Assembly (NCBI RefSeq): GCF_016522505.1 | Contig: NZ_JAEHOH010000013.1 | Location: 81,098-145,097 of the forward strand | DNA: 64,000 nt | Source: Leucobacter chromiisoli | GTDB taxonomy: Bacteria > Actinomycetota > Actinomycetes > Actinomycetales > Microbacteriaceae | Reading direction: 5' to 3' | Shown: one piece after another, positions 25,732-33,975 of the stretch | Layout of the letters: each line of letters begins with the position of its first letter | Position numbering within the stretch: the stretch's first letter is position 1 | Notes under the pieces: model-generated | The model's database searches: none | The model's input: the letters and a program-made list of their open reading frames with translations, nothing else | What the model was told of the DNA's origin: nothing | Made by a program: the position numbers and the translations under genes

Positions 25732-26010
25732 GGCACCGCCCTCAAGGGGAGACACATCCGGTCGTGGGGGCGCTCATGCCGGTGTCGACACACGAAAAGT
25801 GCCCCCGTCCCCCATAGTTGTCTCGCCGCGACCTGTCAGTTCGCTGTGCGTGTTGATCTCCGAGGATATTCTTGCATGGAACCGGGGTAGTGAATTCGCT
25901 TCCCTTGTCTTCTGCGGAAAACGTCGCCTCGGGTGCAGGAATCGTCGCATCGGGTGGCGGAGGCCCGGAGGATCAGGACAACTCCGCACGCCTCGCCTCA
26001 GCGCCTCGCG
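25732..26010. other. Intergenic region upstream of the EPS operon
   Basis: 279 bp between the priming transferase start and the CsoR gene end. It should hold the EPS operon promoter on the minus strand, but I could not place clear hexamers. Short open frames here have no ribosome site or recognisable content. No gene called. Confidence 0.35.
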
Positions 26011-26340
26011 TCACCGCACGAGGCGGGCGATCGCGTCCGATGCCTCCTTCAGCTTCGTCTCCGCCACCTCGCCGCCGTCGCGGGCGGCCTGCGCCACGCA
26101 GTGGCTGAGGTGGTCGTCGAGCAGGGCGAGCGCCACACGCTCGAGCGCCTTCGTCGCCGCCGATACCTGGGTGAGGATGTCGATGCAGTACTCGTCCTGC
26201 TCCACCATGCGCTGCACGCCGCGCACCTGCCCCTCGGCCCGGCGCAGACGCTTGAGCAGGTCGTCCTTGTGGTCGATGTAGCCGTGCGCGTGCGCAGATG
26301 GTGCGGCGAGATCCTCGACGTGGAGCTGCGTGTCTGTCAT
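26011..26340 (-). CDS. csoR: CsoR-type metal-sensing repressor
   Basis: Copper-sensor family repressor (109 residues, all-helical). The Cu(I)-binding triad Cys-x-His-x-Cys is visible as C52 (in EYCIDILTQ), H77 and C81 (HLSHC). The arginine/lysine-rich helix LLKRLRRAEGQVRGVQRM binds DNA. The ATG at 26340 was chosen over one 5 codons earlier, because TATCAT lies 6 bases before it, the spacing of a leaderless promoter. The operator at 26350 suggests self-repression. No copper ATPase or chaperone gene is next to it, so its targets lie outside the window. Confidence 0.9.
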   Translation of the reverse strand: MTDTQLHVEDLAAPSAHAHGYIDHKDDLLKRLRRAEGQVRGVQRMVEQDEYCIDILTQVSAATKALERVALALLDDHLSHCVAQAARDGGEVAETKLKEASDAIARLVR

Positions 26341-26349
26341 GCGATAATG

Positions 26350-26368
26350 ATACACCCCGAGGGGGTAT
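26350..26368 (-). promoter_or_regulatory. CsoR operator
   Basis: The pseudo-palindrome ATACACCCCGAGGGGGTAT matches the known CsoR operator form (TACCCC-GGGGTA). It starts 10 bases before the csoR start and abuts the likely -10 TATCAT, so bound CsoR would block its own transcription. Confidence 0.75.
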
Positions 26369-26394
26369 GTGGTAAGGGGTGCCGCCGGGATCCC

Positions 26395-27351
26395 TCACCG
26401 CTCGCCGGCGAAGGCGGCACCCACGGCGGCGGCCGGCGAGTCCGCCGCGAGCATCCGCACCCGCTCGCTCAGCCCGAGTGCGGCCAGGAACGGCGATCCG
26501 GCAGCCCAGCCGTCGAGCTTCGACCTGAGGCCGTCCTCCAGCGGCGCACCCAGCAGGCGCAGCCCACCGCCGACCACCACCGTCTCGGGATCCACCGACA
26601 GCGCCAGGAGCCGCACGCACGCGGCAGCGCCCGCGACCAGGTGCTCGAACGCCGCCCTCGCCTCGTCGTCGCCCTCGGCGATCGCCGCGAGGATCCGTCG
26701 CCCCGGGTGATCCCCGCCGGCCGGCCAACTGCTCCGCAGCGCCGATCCGCTCGCCACCGTCTCGAGGCACCCGCGCTGCCCGCAGGGGCACGGTCGCCCC
26801 AGCGGGTCCACCGGCAGATGCCCGATCTCGCCGGCCACCCCGCGCGCGCCGCGCCATGGCCGACCGTCGACGACGATGCCCGCGGCCAGACCGGTACCCA
26901 GGTTCAGGTAGGCCATCGTGCCGGTCAGGCCCATGAGGTGGGCGGCGCCGAGCGCAGCCGCCGTCACGTCGTTGTCGATCGACACCGGCAGCCCGGTGCG
27001 CTCGGCGAGCGCGGGGCCGAGCGCCAGCGACGTCACACCGAGGTTCACGGCGTGACTCACCAGCCCGCCCTCGCGGTCGACCTGGCCCGGTATGCCGACG
27101 CCCACCGAGACGAACTCGCCGATGCGGCGCCCGGTGCGCTCAGCGAGCGCCGCCACCACGGTCTCGGACGTCGCCACGACGGCGTCCGCGCCGCGCACCG
27201 TCGGCACCGTGACGCTCGACTCGATGCGCCCCTCCGCGTCGAGGGCCACGGCCTCCGTCTTGGTGCCGCCGATGTCGATGCCGATGCGCCCCTCGAGCCC
27301 CCGTCCGAGCGGTTCCTCGGAACGCGGCCCGGCCACGAGGTCCGCGATCAC
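26395..27351 (-). CDS. ROK family sugar kinase, probably N-acetylglucosamine kinase
   Basis: Cytoplasmic ATP-dependent kinase (318 residues). It has the ATP loop GRIGIDIGGTKTEAVALD, the sugar site GIPGQVD and DNDVTAAALGAAHL, LNLGTGLAAGI, and the zinc motif GEIGHLPVDPLGRPCPCGQR followed by GCLE. It lacks the N-terminal winged helix of ROK repressors. The GTG start overlaps the hexosaminidase stop by 4 bases. As the last gene of a hexosamine uptake and hydrolysis operon it would phosphorylate GlcNAc (or another amino sugar) for the nagA/nagB products encoded at 36.5-38.7 kb. Confidence 0.88.
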   Translation of the reverse strand: MIADLVAGPRSEEPLGRGLEGRIGIDIGGTKTEAVALDAEGRIESSVTVPTVRGADAVVATSETVVAALAERTGRRIGEFVSVGVGIPGQVDREGGLVSHAVNLGVTSLALGPALAERTGLPVSIDNDVTAAALGAAHLMGLTGTMAYLNLGTGLAAGIVVDGRPWRGARGVAGEIGHLPVDPLGRPCPCGQRGCLETVASGSALRSSWPAGGDHPGRRILAAIAEGDDEARAAFEHLVAGAAACVRLLALSVDPETVVVGGGLRLLGAPLEDGLRSKLDGWAAGSPFLAALGLSERVRMLAADSPAAAVGAAFAGER

Positions 27352-28970
27352 AGCCCCGGCCCCTCGATCAGCGCGAGCAGCGCCTCCCCGACGAGGCGCG
27401 AGGCGCCGTGCGTCGCGACGTCCGCGAGGCCCCTTTCGGCGTCGGGCCAGCCCATCTCTACGACGAGCGTCGGCACGCCCTCGTCGTGCAGACTCTCGAT
27501 GCCGTCGTGGGCGAACTCGTGCCGATGCAGATCGCGGCCGATCACGATCACACCCCTGGAGGAGGCATCTGCAGGCAGGCCGAGCGTCCACGGCATCGGC
27601 GAGACCTCGTCCGTCGAGGTGCCGGGGCGCGCGAGGAACCGCGCGGCCGCTCCGCTCTCGCCGGTCTTCGCGTGCACTGCCGCGGCGAACGGCCCCCACG
27701 GCACCGCTCCGACGGCCATGTTCGCCTCCGCCTCCACGCGCAGCACGGCCGCTCGAGGGTGCTCGCCCAGCCATCGCCGGGCAGGCTCGACGCCGTCGAA
27801 ACTCGCGACGATCCTGGCGAGCTCCTCGGTGCCGCCCCAGGGGGCCGAGGGCACGGGAGCAGTGCTCGCGGCAGCCGGGCCCGGCTGAGCAGCGCCGGCA
27901 GGAGCATCGCCCGCCAGAGCCGCGTTGGCCGCAGCAGCACCCGCCAGCGCGGCCGCGAGCTCCCGCACCCGCGCTGCGGCCTCGCGCACGCGCGTCTCCG
28001 GCAGCCTCCCCTCCGACACCGCCGCCGCGATGCGATCCTCGATCTCTCGCAGCTGCCCGGGGGTCGTGCCGATGCCGATGCACAGCAGATCGCAGCCCGC
28101 CGCGAGTGCGCGCACGGCGGCCTCCGGGATGCCGCTCTCTCCGCTCGCCCCCGCCATGTCGAGCGCGTCGGTGACGATCGCGCCCGAGAAGCCGAGCCCA
28201 CCGCGCAGCATTCCCTGCAGGATCGCCGGGCTGAAGGTCGCCGGCGCTTCCGCGTCGATCTGCGGCAGCAGGATGTGCGAGGTCATGACGGCTCGCGCAC
28301 CGGCCTCCACGGCGGCGCGGAAGGGTGGCAGGTCGCGCCGCTCGATCAGCTCGGACGGCGCGTCGACGGCGGGCAGCGCCAGATGCGAATCCTGCGCCGT
28401 GTCGCCGTGACCGGGGAAGTGCTTGGGGCAGGCCGCGACACCCGCGGCCTGCGCGCCGCGCACCCACGCCGCCACGTGACGGGCCGCGAGATCGGGATCC
28501 GCGCCGAAGCTTCTCGTGCCGATCACCGGGTTCGCCGGGTTGGAGTTCACATCCGCATCGGGGCCGAGCACCAGATTGAAACCGGACGCCAGCACGTCTC
28601 GCGCGACGGCGGCGCCGACCCGCTCCGTGTACGCCTCGTCGTCGATGCGACCCAGCACGGCCGCCCCCGGATACGGCGCTCCCGAGCGGTAGTGCAGCCG
28701 GGTGACCTCGCCGCCCTCCTCGTCGATCGCGATCAGGGCGTCGGAGCGGGTGCGACGCAGCGCCTCGCCGAGCTCTCGCAGCTGCCGGGCGTCGCGCACG
28801 TTGTCGCCGTACACGCACACCGAGATGAGGCCCTCGCCGAGCGCTCCCTCGATCCAGGCGGGCACCGTGTGCCCCGTGAAGCCCGGCATCAGGGTCGCGC
28901 GGATGTCGAGATGCAGGCGCTCGGGCTCACCCGGTGCGTCGGCGCGCGGAACCCTCTGCGTCGCGTTCAC
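27348..28970 (-). CDS. Beta-N-acetylhexosaminidase, GH3 family (NagZ-like)
   Basis: Retaining glycosidase releasing GlcNAc from muropeptides or chitin fragments. The 540-residue protein has the GH3 (beta/alpha)8 domain at about 15-340, with IAIDEEGGEVTRL, the catalytic His loop KHFPGHGDT and VTDALDM with the nucleophile Asp. A C-terminal domain follows an Ala/Pro-rich linker (about 345-380) and is unusual among short NagZ enzymes. No signal peptide, so it should act inside the cell on imported sugars. GTG start with 4-base overlap to the upstream permease gene. Confidence 0.9.
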   Translation of the reverse strand: MNATQRVPRADAPGEPERLHLDIRATLMPGFTGHTVPAWIEGALGEGLISVCVYGDNVRDARQLRELGEALRRTRSDALIAIDEEGGEVTRLHYRSGAPYPGAAVLGRIDDEAYTERVGAAVARDVLASGFNLVLGPDADVNSNPANPVIGTRSFGADPDLAARHVAAWVRGAQAAGVAACPKHFPGHGDTAQDSHLALPAVDAPSELIERRDLPPFRAAVEAGARAVMTSHILLPQIDAEAPATFSPAILQGMLRGGLGFSGAIVTDALDMAGASGESGIPEAAVRALAAGCDLLCIGIGTTPGQLREIEDRIAAAVSEGRLPETRVREAAARVRELAAALAGAAAANAALAGDAPAGAAQPGPAAASTAPVPSAPWGGTEELARIVASFDGVEPARRWLGEHPRAAVLRVEAEANMAVGAVPWGPFAAAVHAKTGESGAAARFLARPGTSTDEVSPMPWTLGLPADASSRGVIVIGRDLHRHEFAHDGIESLHDEGVPTLVVEMGWPDAERGLADVATHGASRLVGEALLALIEGPGL

Positions 28971-29917
28971 CCCTTCACCGCCCCGCTCACGAGCCCGCTC
29001 GTCATGCGCCCCTGCACGAACATGAAGAACACGATGACCGGCACCGCGACGAGCGTCGAGGCCGCCATCACCTCGCCCCAGTCGATCGAGCGCGAGGCCG
29101 ACTGCTGGATGAAGCCCCGCAGCCACAGGGGCAGGGTCTGGGATCCCGAATCCTGCAGGATCACGAGCGCGACCGTGAACTCGTTCCAGGCCTGCAGGAA
29201 GGCGTACACCCCGCTCGCCACGAGGCCGGGCGCCAGCAGCGGCAGCGTGATCCTGAGGAACGCCTGCGTGCGGCTGAGCCCGTCGACCATCGCCGCCTCC
29301 TCGAGGTCGGCCGGCACGCCGGCGACGAAGCCGCGCAGCATCCAGATCGTGAACGGCACTACCGCGGCGATGTAGATGATGCTCACGCCGACCACCGAGT
29401 TCAGCAGGTTCAGCGAACCCATCAGCTTGTACTGCGCGATGAACATGCCCTCCGCCGGCAGCATCTGGATGAACAGCACCGCGAGCACGAAGCTGCGACG
29501 GCCCCGGAAGCGGAAGCGGCTGAGCGCGAGCGCCGCGAGGAAGGCGAACAGCAGACAGCACACGACCGCGATGCCCGCCACCGCGACGCTCATGCCGAGG
29601 GCGCGGAAGAAGGAGCCGTCGGCGAACACCGAGGCGAAGTTCCTGAGGGATCCGCCGAAGGGCAGCAGCGTCGGCGTCGTGCGCTCGAGCGTGACGTTCG
29701 GCAGCAGCGATGAGTTCAGCATCCAGTAGACCGGGAAGACCCAGGCGAGCGCCACGACGATGCCGAGGGCGCCGAGCAGGATCCTGACCGGCCGTCTGCC
29801 GATGCTGCGGCCGCGGCGGCGGACGACGCCGATCGGGGCCGTCATCTGCTCGGTCGCGGGGGCCGTGCGGGGCGCCGGGGCGCCACCGGTGGCCGCGGGA
29901 ATCGAGGGAGCGGTCAT
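28967..29917 (-). CDS. Sugar ABC transporter permease (MalG type)
   Basis: Inner membrane permease of a CUT1-type carbohydrate importer. The 316-residue protein has six helices and the EAA loop LEEAAMVDGLSRTQAFLRIT that docks the ATPase. A basic cytoplasmic tail precedes the first helix. It overlaps both neighbours by 4 bases, MalF-type permease upstream and hexosaminidase downstream. No ATPase gene is encoded in this operon, so a shared MsiK-like ATPase encoded elsewhere is expected, as is usual in actinobacteria. Confidence 0.92.
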   Translation of the reverse strand: MTAPSIPAATGGAPAPRTAPATEQMTAPIGVVRRRGRSIGRRPVRILLGALGIVVALAWVFPVYWMLNSSLLPNVTLERTTPTLLPFGGSLRNFASVFADGSFFRALGMSVAVAGIAVVCCLLFAFLAALALSRFRFRGRRSFVLAVLFIQMLPAEGMFIAQYKLMGSLNLLNSVVGVSIIYIAAVVPFTIWMLRGFVAGVPADLEEAAMVDGLSRTQAFLRITLPLLAPGLVASGVYAFLQAWNEFTVALVILQDSGSQTLPLWLRGFIQQSASRSIDWGEVMAASTLVAVPVIVFFMFVQGRMTSGLVSGAVKG

Positions 29918-30840
29918 CGCACCTCATCCTCCTTGAGTAGGTTGCGCACGTAGGCCCAGCTCAGGGCGATGGTGAGCAGCAGCACGAAGATCGACATGGC
30001 GCTCGCCATCGCGAAGTCGCTCGAGCCGACGCCGAGCTGGTAGATGTACGTGCCGAGCACGTCGGTCTGGCTCGCGATCGAGCCGCGATCCTGCAGCAGC
30101 TTGATCTGGGTGAACACGCGCAGATCCCAGATGATCTGCAGCAGCATCACGATCCCGAGCACCGGCTTCACCACCGGCAGGATGATGAGGCGCAGACGCT
30201 GCCACGGGCTCGCGCCGTCCATCTGCGCCGCCTCGAGCACCTCGCCCGGCACCTGCGTGAGGCCCGCGTAGACCGAGAACGCCACGAACGGCACGCTCAT
30301 CCAGACGACGACGATCAGCGCCACCGCGAAGAACGACAGCGGGTGCTGCAGCCAGTTGTGCCCCTGCATCGGCAGGCCGACGCCGCTCAGCATCCAGTTG
30401 ACGAGGCCGCGCCGCCAGTCGAAGATCCAGTTCCAGATCGTCATCGCCGCCACCACGGGAGTCGCCCAGGCGAGCAGCAGCGAGATCTGCATGGTGATCC
30501 GGATCGCCGGCGGAGTCGCCTGCATCAGCAGCGCGATCCCGATGCCGACCGCCATCGTCACCGCGGCCGTCACCAGGCAGAACGCCACCGAGCGGGCGAC
30601 CACCAGCCAGGTGGTGGGCGAGGTGAAGAGCTCGACGTAGTTCGCGAACCACACGAACTCGGGCGGCTGGCCGAACTGCTGGGCCAGCCCGAACGACTGC
30701 ATCGACGTGATCAGCTGCCAGAAGATCGGGTAGCCGAGCGCGAGCAGCACGATCAGCGTCGCGGGCAGCAGCAGCGCGTACGGAGTGATGCGGAAGCGCC
30801 GTCTCGGGGCAGTGAGCTCGCTCGGAGCGGTGCGGGCCAC
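29914..30840 (-). CDS. Sugar ABC transporter permease (MalF type)
   Basis: Partner permease of the CUT1 importer (308 residues, six helices). EAA loop: VLEAAQMDGASPWQRLRLII. It starts with a basic tail (PRRRFRITPYALLLP) as in other actinobacterial MalF-type proteins. Coupled by a 4-base overlap to the MalG-type gene and preceded by the binding protein gene, with a strong hairpin in the 84-bp gap. Confidence 0.92.
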   Translation of the reverse strand: MARTAPSELTAPRRRFRITPYALLLPATLIVLLALGYPIFWQLITSMQSFGLAQQFGQPPEFVWFANYVELFTSPTTWLVVARSVAFCLVTAAVTMAVGIGIALLMQATPPAIRITMQISLLLAWATPVVAAMTIWNWIFDWRRGLVNWMLSGVGLPMQGHNWLQHPLSFFAVALIVVVWMSVPFVAFSVYAGLTQVPGEVLEAAQMDGASPWQRLRLIILPVVKPVLGIVMLLQIIWDLRVFTQIKLLQDRGSIASQTDVLGTYIYQLGVGSSDFAMASAMSIFVLLLTIALSWAYVRNLLKEDEVR

Positions 30841-30893
30841 GGTGTCTCGTTTCGTCGGGGCGGAGGGGTGCCGTTCGGGGAGCGGGCGGTCGG

Positions 30894-30922
30894 CTGAGGG
30901 GGCGGCCGGGCCGCCCCCTCAG
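30894..30922 (-). terminator. Hairpin between binding protein and permease genes
   Basis: Perfect 13-bp GC arms (CTGAGGGGGCGGC / GCCGCCCCCTCAG) with a 3-base loop, 2 bp after the binding protein stop. There is no T-run. Such hairpins often cause partial termination or protect the binding-protein mRNA, so the binding protein is made in excess over the permeases. Confidence 0.6.
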
Positions 30923-30924
30923 GC

Positions 30925-32271
30925 CTACTTCTGGTTCAGCAGCGGATCGAGCTTGGCGTTCGTGTCCTTCGCCAGCTGCTCGAGGTCGTCGGCGTCGCGG
31001 ATCTGGGCGAAGAACTCCTCCATGATGTTCTTGGCCTCGACCGAGGCCCAGCCCGGAGCGGCGGGAGTCAGCTTCGAGTTCGACGCCGACTCCACGAGCG
31101 CCTGCGCGAACTGGTCGTCGCCGAGCGAATCGGTGTAGTTCTGGTTCGCCGGGCCCAGGCCGTTCTCGCCGAGCATCGTCTGGTACTCCTCCGAGTAGAT
31201 GATGCGCAGCAGCTCCTTGGCGAGCTCCGGCTCCTTCGACTTCGCGGAGATGCCGATGTTGGATCCGCCGGCGAAGACCGGGGCTGGCTCGCCGTCGACG
31301 CCGGGCAGCACGAAGGTGCCGAAGACGTCGTCGTTCCACTCGCGCGCGGGCTCGCCGTCCTCTCCCTCGACGAGGTCTCCGATCGACCAGTGGGCCCAGC
31401 CCGGGGCCATGATGGTGCCAGCCGCCAGCGAGAGATCCTCGGTGACGTTGCCCGCCTCGTCCTTCACCTGATCCGAGTCGTTCAGGAACTGGTACTGGTT
31501 CGCGTCCTTCGCGTCGTTCGGCGCGTGGGAGGCGGTGCGGTAGATCTGCTGCAGCTGCTCCAGCCCCGCGAGCGACTCGGGGGAGTCGAGGGTCGCGACC
31601 CACTCGCCGTCCTGGAACTCGGCGATCTCGCCACCGTTCGCGAAGATCCACGAGATCCCGTCGCGCCAGTCCTGGCCGCCCAAGTAGAAGCCGGAGAAGT
31701 TGTCGATGCCCTTCGGGTTCGTCTCGGCGATCTTCGTGACCGCCGCGTTGAACTCCTCGAGGGTGGTCGGCAACTGAGCGCCGGCCGCCTCCCAGACGTC
31801 CTTGCGGTAGAACACGTAGCGCGAGCCGAAGTAGTAGGGCAGCGTGTAGTTCTTGCTCTCGACGGCTCCCGCCTCGACGAACGACTGGAGCAGGTCATCG
31901 CCGCCCAGCTCGTCGTACATGTCGCTGATGTCGAGGAACGCGCCGACGTTGGTGAAGGTGGGCGACTGCGTGTTGCCGATCTCCGTCACGTCGGGGGTGT
32001 TGTTCTCGTCGGGCAGCGCCGTCGTCAGCTTGGTCACGACGTCGCCCCAGCCCTGCTCCTCGATCTTGAGCGTCGCGCCGGTCTGCTCCGCGAACTCCTC
32101 CGCGAGGTAGTCGCGCAGCGTGTCGGGGGTGTCTCCGCCGATCACCCACATGGTGATCGTCTTGCCCTCGCCGTCGACCTCCTCGCCGCCCTGCGCGCCC
32201 TGTGCGCAGGAGGTGAGCAGCAGAGTCGAAGCCATGGCCGCAGCGGCGAGGCCCGTGAGCTTTCTCTTCAT
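30925..32271 (-). CDS. Sugar ABC transporter substrate-binding lipoprotein
   Basis: Extracellular solute-binding protein of family 1 (448 residues). It has a lipoprotein signal with lipobox LLTSC (C22) and the typical fold blocks AGGSNIGISAKSKEPELAKEL near the C-terminal third and PTTLEEFNAAV in the first lobe. It would capture a sugar, probably an amino-sugar oligomer judging from the hexosaminidase and ROK kinase genes downstream. AAAGGAA precedes the ATG. Confidence 0.92.
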   Translation of the reverse strand: MKRKLTGLAAAAMASTLLLTSCAQGAQGGEEVDGEGKTITMWVIGGDTPDTLRDYLAEEFAEQTGATLKIEEQGWGDVVTKLTTALPDENNTPDVTEIGNTQSPTFTNVGAFLDISDMYDELGGDDLLQSFVEAGAVESKNYTLPYYFGSRYVFYRKDVWEAAGAQLPTTLEEFNAAVTKIAETNPKGIDNFSGFYLGGQDWRDGISWIFANGGEIAEFQDGEWVATLDSPESLAGLEQLQQIYRTASHAPNDAKDANQYQFLNDSDQVKDEAGNVTEDLSLAAGTIMAPGWAHWSIGDLVEGEDGEPAREWNDDVFGTFVLPGVDGEPAPVFAGGSNIGISAKSKEPELAKELLRIIYSEEYQTMLGENGLGPANQNYTDSLGDDQFAQALVESASNSKLTPAAPGWASVEAKNIMEEFFAQIRDADDLEQLAKDTNAKLDPLLNQK

Positions 32272-32452
32272 GGTGTGTTCCTTTCGGTGCGAGTCCCGGC
32301 CTGCGCCGGGCTCCTGATCTTCTGTTCCGTCGGTGGTTTCGAGTGGTCGTGAAGTCTGGTCGTGTCGGTTCTTCGGGGGTTCGCGGGGTTCAGGGTCCTC
32401 GGGGTTCGGGGTTCTCGGTCGGGGATCCCGACCGCCTTCCGCGCGGCCGCGC

Positions 32453-33670
32453 TCAGCTCACGCCGAGGCGCTCCTGCAGTACGAGGGCGGTGGCGCCGCG
32501 CAGCACGAGATCCTTGCCCTGGGTGCTCGTGCGGAGCACGAGGGCGCTGTGGGAGTCGGGCATCGTGCGGCGACGGAGGATCTCGAGGGTCGCCTCGACG
32601 AGCGTGTCGTCGATCAGCTCCTCGGGGCCGGCCAGCACCACCTCGGCGAGGTTGAGTGCGCCCACGACGGGGGCGAGGGCCACTCCGAGGCGCTGCCCCG
32701 CCTCGCGCAGCACCCGGTCGCGCCCCTCGTCGCCGGCGCCCGCGAGCGCGGCCGTGAGGCTCGGCACCGAGAGCCAGTGCTCGAGCACCTGGTCGCGCGA
32801 GTAGGGGGCCTCGATCCCGAGGTCCGTGCCCACCATGACCTGGCCGATCTCGCCGGCGGCGAAGCGGCTGCCGGTCACCGGGCGTCCGCCGACGATGAGC
32901 CCCGAGCCGACGCCGTGCCCGATCGCGACGAGCATGAGATCGTCGCACGCGTCGCCGTAGCTGTGCTCAGCCAGGGCGGCGGCGTTCGCATCGTTCGACA
33001 CGACGACGGCGAGCCCGGTGCGGTCCTCCAGGATGCGCCGCAGCGGCTCCTCGTTCCAGCCCAGGTTCGGGGCGGTCCGCACCGTTCCTCCCTCGTCCAC
33101 GACGCCGGGCGTGCCGACGCCGAGGCCGAGCAGCGGAACCGTCGAGGCCTCGATGAGGCGCTGCGCGAGCTCGCAGGTGCGCTCGGTCGCGGCGTCGCCG
33201 GTCGCTCCGTCGAGGGGAGCCTCGGCGCGGGCCAGCACCTCTCCCGCGAGGCTCAGCACGGCGCCGCGCAGCAGGCGGTGATCGCTCAGGTCGAGGCTCA
33301 CGACCGCGTGGGCGTCGCGTGCGAGGTCGACGAGGATCGCGGGCTTGCCGGGGCGCTGGGACTCCCGCTGCCCGAGCTCGCGCACCAGGCCCTCGGAGAT
33401 CAGCTCGGCGATCAGCTCCGAGACGGTGACCTTCGTCAGCTTCGTGGCGCGGGCGAGATCGGCCCGGCTCAGCGGCCCCGAGAGGTAGAGGGTCTGCAGC
33501 AGGAGCGTGCGATTGTGCTGGCGGGCCGCTCCGAGGGTCGCCTTCCCGTTGAGACGGAGCGAGCGCGACGGGGCGACGGGCTGCCGGAGCCGGTTTGCCT
33601 CGGTGCGGGACTGGGTCGCCTGCGGTGGCGTGGCCGGCGCAGGCTCCGAGCGCGTCGTTGCGTCCTTCAT
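32453..33670 (-). CDS. ROK family transcriptional regulator (NagC/XylR type)
   Basis: Repressor of 405 residues. After a Pro/Ala-rich start (1-40) there is a winged helix-turn-helix (about 45-105: GPLSRADLARATKLTKVTVS, then ELISEGLVRELG). A ROK sugar-binding domain follows with VSLDLSDHRLLRG, GVGTPGVVD, VSNDANAAAL and AIGHGVGSGLIVGG. The zinc cysteine cluster of ROK kinases is not preserved, as is common in regulators. It precedes the sugar importer operon by 181 bp on the same strand and probably controls it and itself. Confidence 0.9.
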   Translation of the reverse strand: MKDATTRSEPAPATPPQATQSRTEANRLRQPVAPSRSLRLNGKATLGAARQHNRTLLLQTLYLSGPLSRADLARATKLTKVTVSELIAELISEGLVRELGQRESQRPGKPAILVDLARDAHAVVSLDLSDHRLLRGAVLSLAGEVLARAEAPLDGATGDAATERTCELAQRLIEASTVPLLGLGVGTPGVVDEGGTVRTAPNLGWNEEPLRRILEDRTGLAVVVSNDANAAALAEHSYGDACDDLMLVAIGHGVGSGLIVGGRPVTGSRFAAGEIGQVMVGTDLGIEAPYSRDQVLEHWLSVPSLTAALAGAGDEGRDRVLREAGQRLGVALAPVVGALNLAEVVLAGPEELIDDTLVEATLEILRRRTMPDSHSALVLRTSTQGKDLVLRGATALVLQERLGVS

Positions 33671-33673
33671 GCA

Positions 33674-33694
33674 AGTTAGTAAAGCTTACGAACT
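33674..33694 (-). promoter_or_regulatory. Likely ROK operator at the regulator start
   Basis: AGTTAGTAA and TTACGAACT form a 21-bp inverted repeat with one mismatch, 3 bp before the regulator ATG. AT-rich TTAGTAA-type palindromes are typical ROK/NagC sites. Its position implies self-repression. I found no clear second copy before the binding protein gene. Confidence 0.6.
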
Positions 33695-33878
33695 AATTAA
33701 ATGCAAGCCGGATTTCAGGTCCCGACGCTTCGTGACCGAACCGTGATCGCGCTCCTGGGGCCCTGAGGTGGCAAGGTGCTGGGGCGGAGAGGTGCTGCGG
33801 CGGAGAGGCCCTCAAGTTGCCGTCAGCGGTGAATCTGCCTCCAGAGGAACGCGAAGCGGGGTGTCGGCATCGATGGGG

Positions 33879-33932
33879 GCAGATTTTCCGCTGGACGCAG
33901 ATCTTCCGCTGGGGCCGATCTTCCGCTGGGGA
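33879..33932. repeat. Three tandem 18-bp units
   Basis: Units gcagattttccgctggac, gcagatcttccgctgggg and ccgatcttccgctgggga share the core gatcttccgctgg. They are noncoding, downstream of the RarD-like gene on its strand. Confidence 0.8.
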
Positions 33933-33975
33933 CGCGATCCGACCGTGCCGAGCCTGGAGTGCGAGGTGGCCGGCG

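Larger units (their letters stand above)
33671..33975. other. 305-bp gap with regulator operator and an 18-bp minisatellite
   Basis: Besides the operator (33674-33694) and the tandem repeat (33879-33932) this gap contains two copies of atgcaag (33669 and 33701). Nothing looks like a gene. It separates the ROK regulator start from the end of the RarD-like transporter gene. Confidence 0.5.

Noticed and set aside
25774..25989. Small minus-strand open frame upstream of the EPS operon
   Set aside because: No ribosome site, no recognisable content, Arg/Pro-rich composition.
26395..28818. One 807-codon frame covering ROK kinase and part of the hexosaminidase
   Set aside because: Only the last 318 codons read as a ROK kinase. 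The rest is out of frame with the hexosaminidase, whose motifs are intact.
32310..32370. Several TGGT/GTGGTC words before the sugar binding protein gene, looked at as DasR sites
   Set aside because: They do not form the palindrome of the sites at 36461 and 36490.
33879..33932. Tandem repeat considered as a CRISPR fragment
   Set aside because: 18-bp units are directly adjacent without spacers, so it is a minisatellite.
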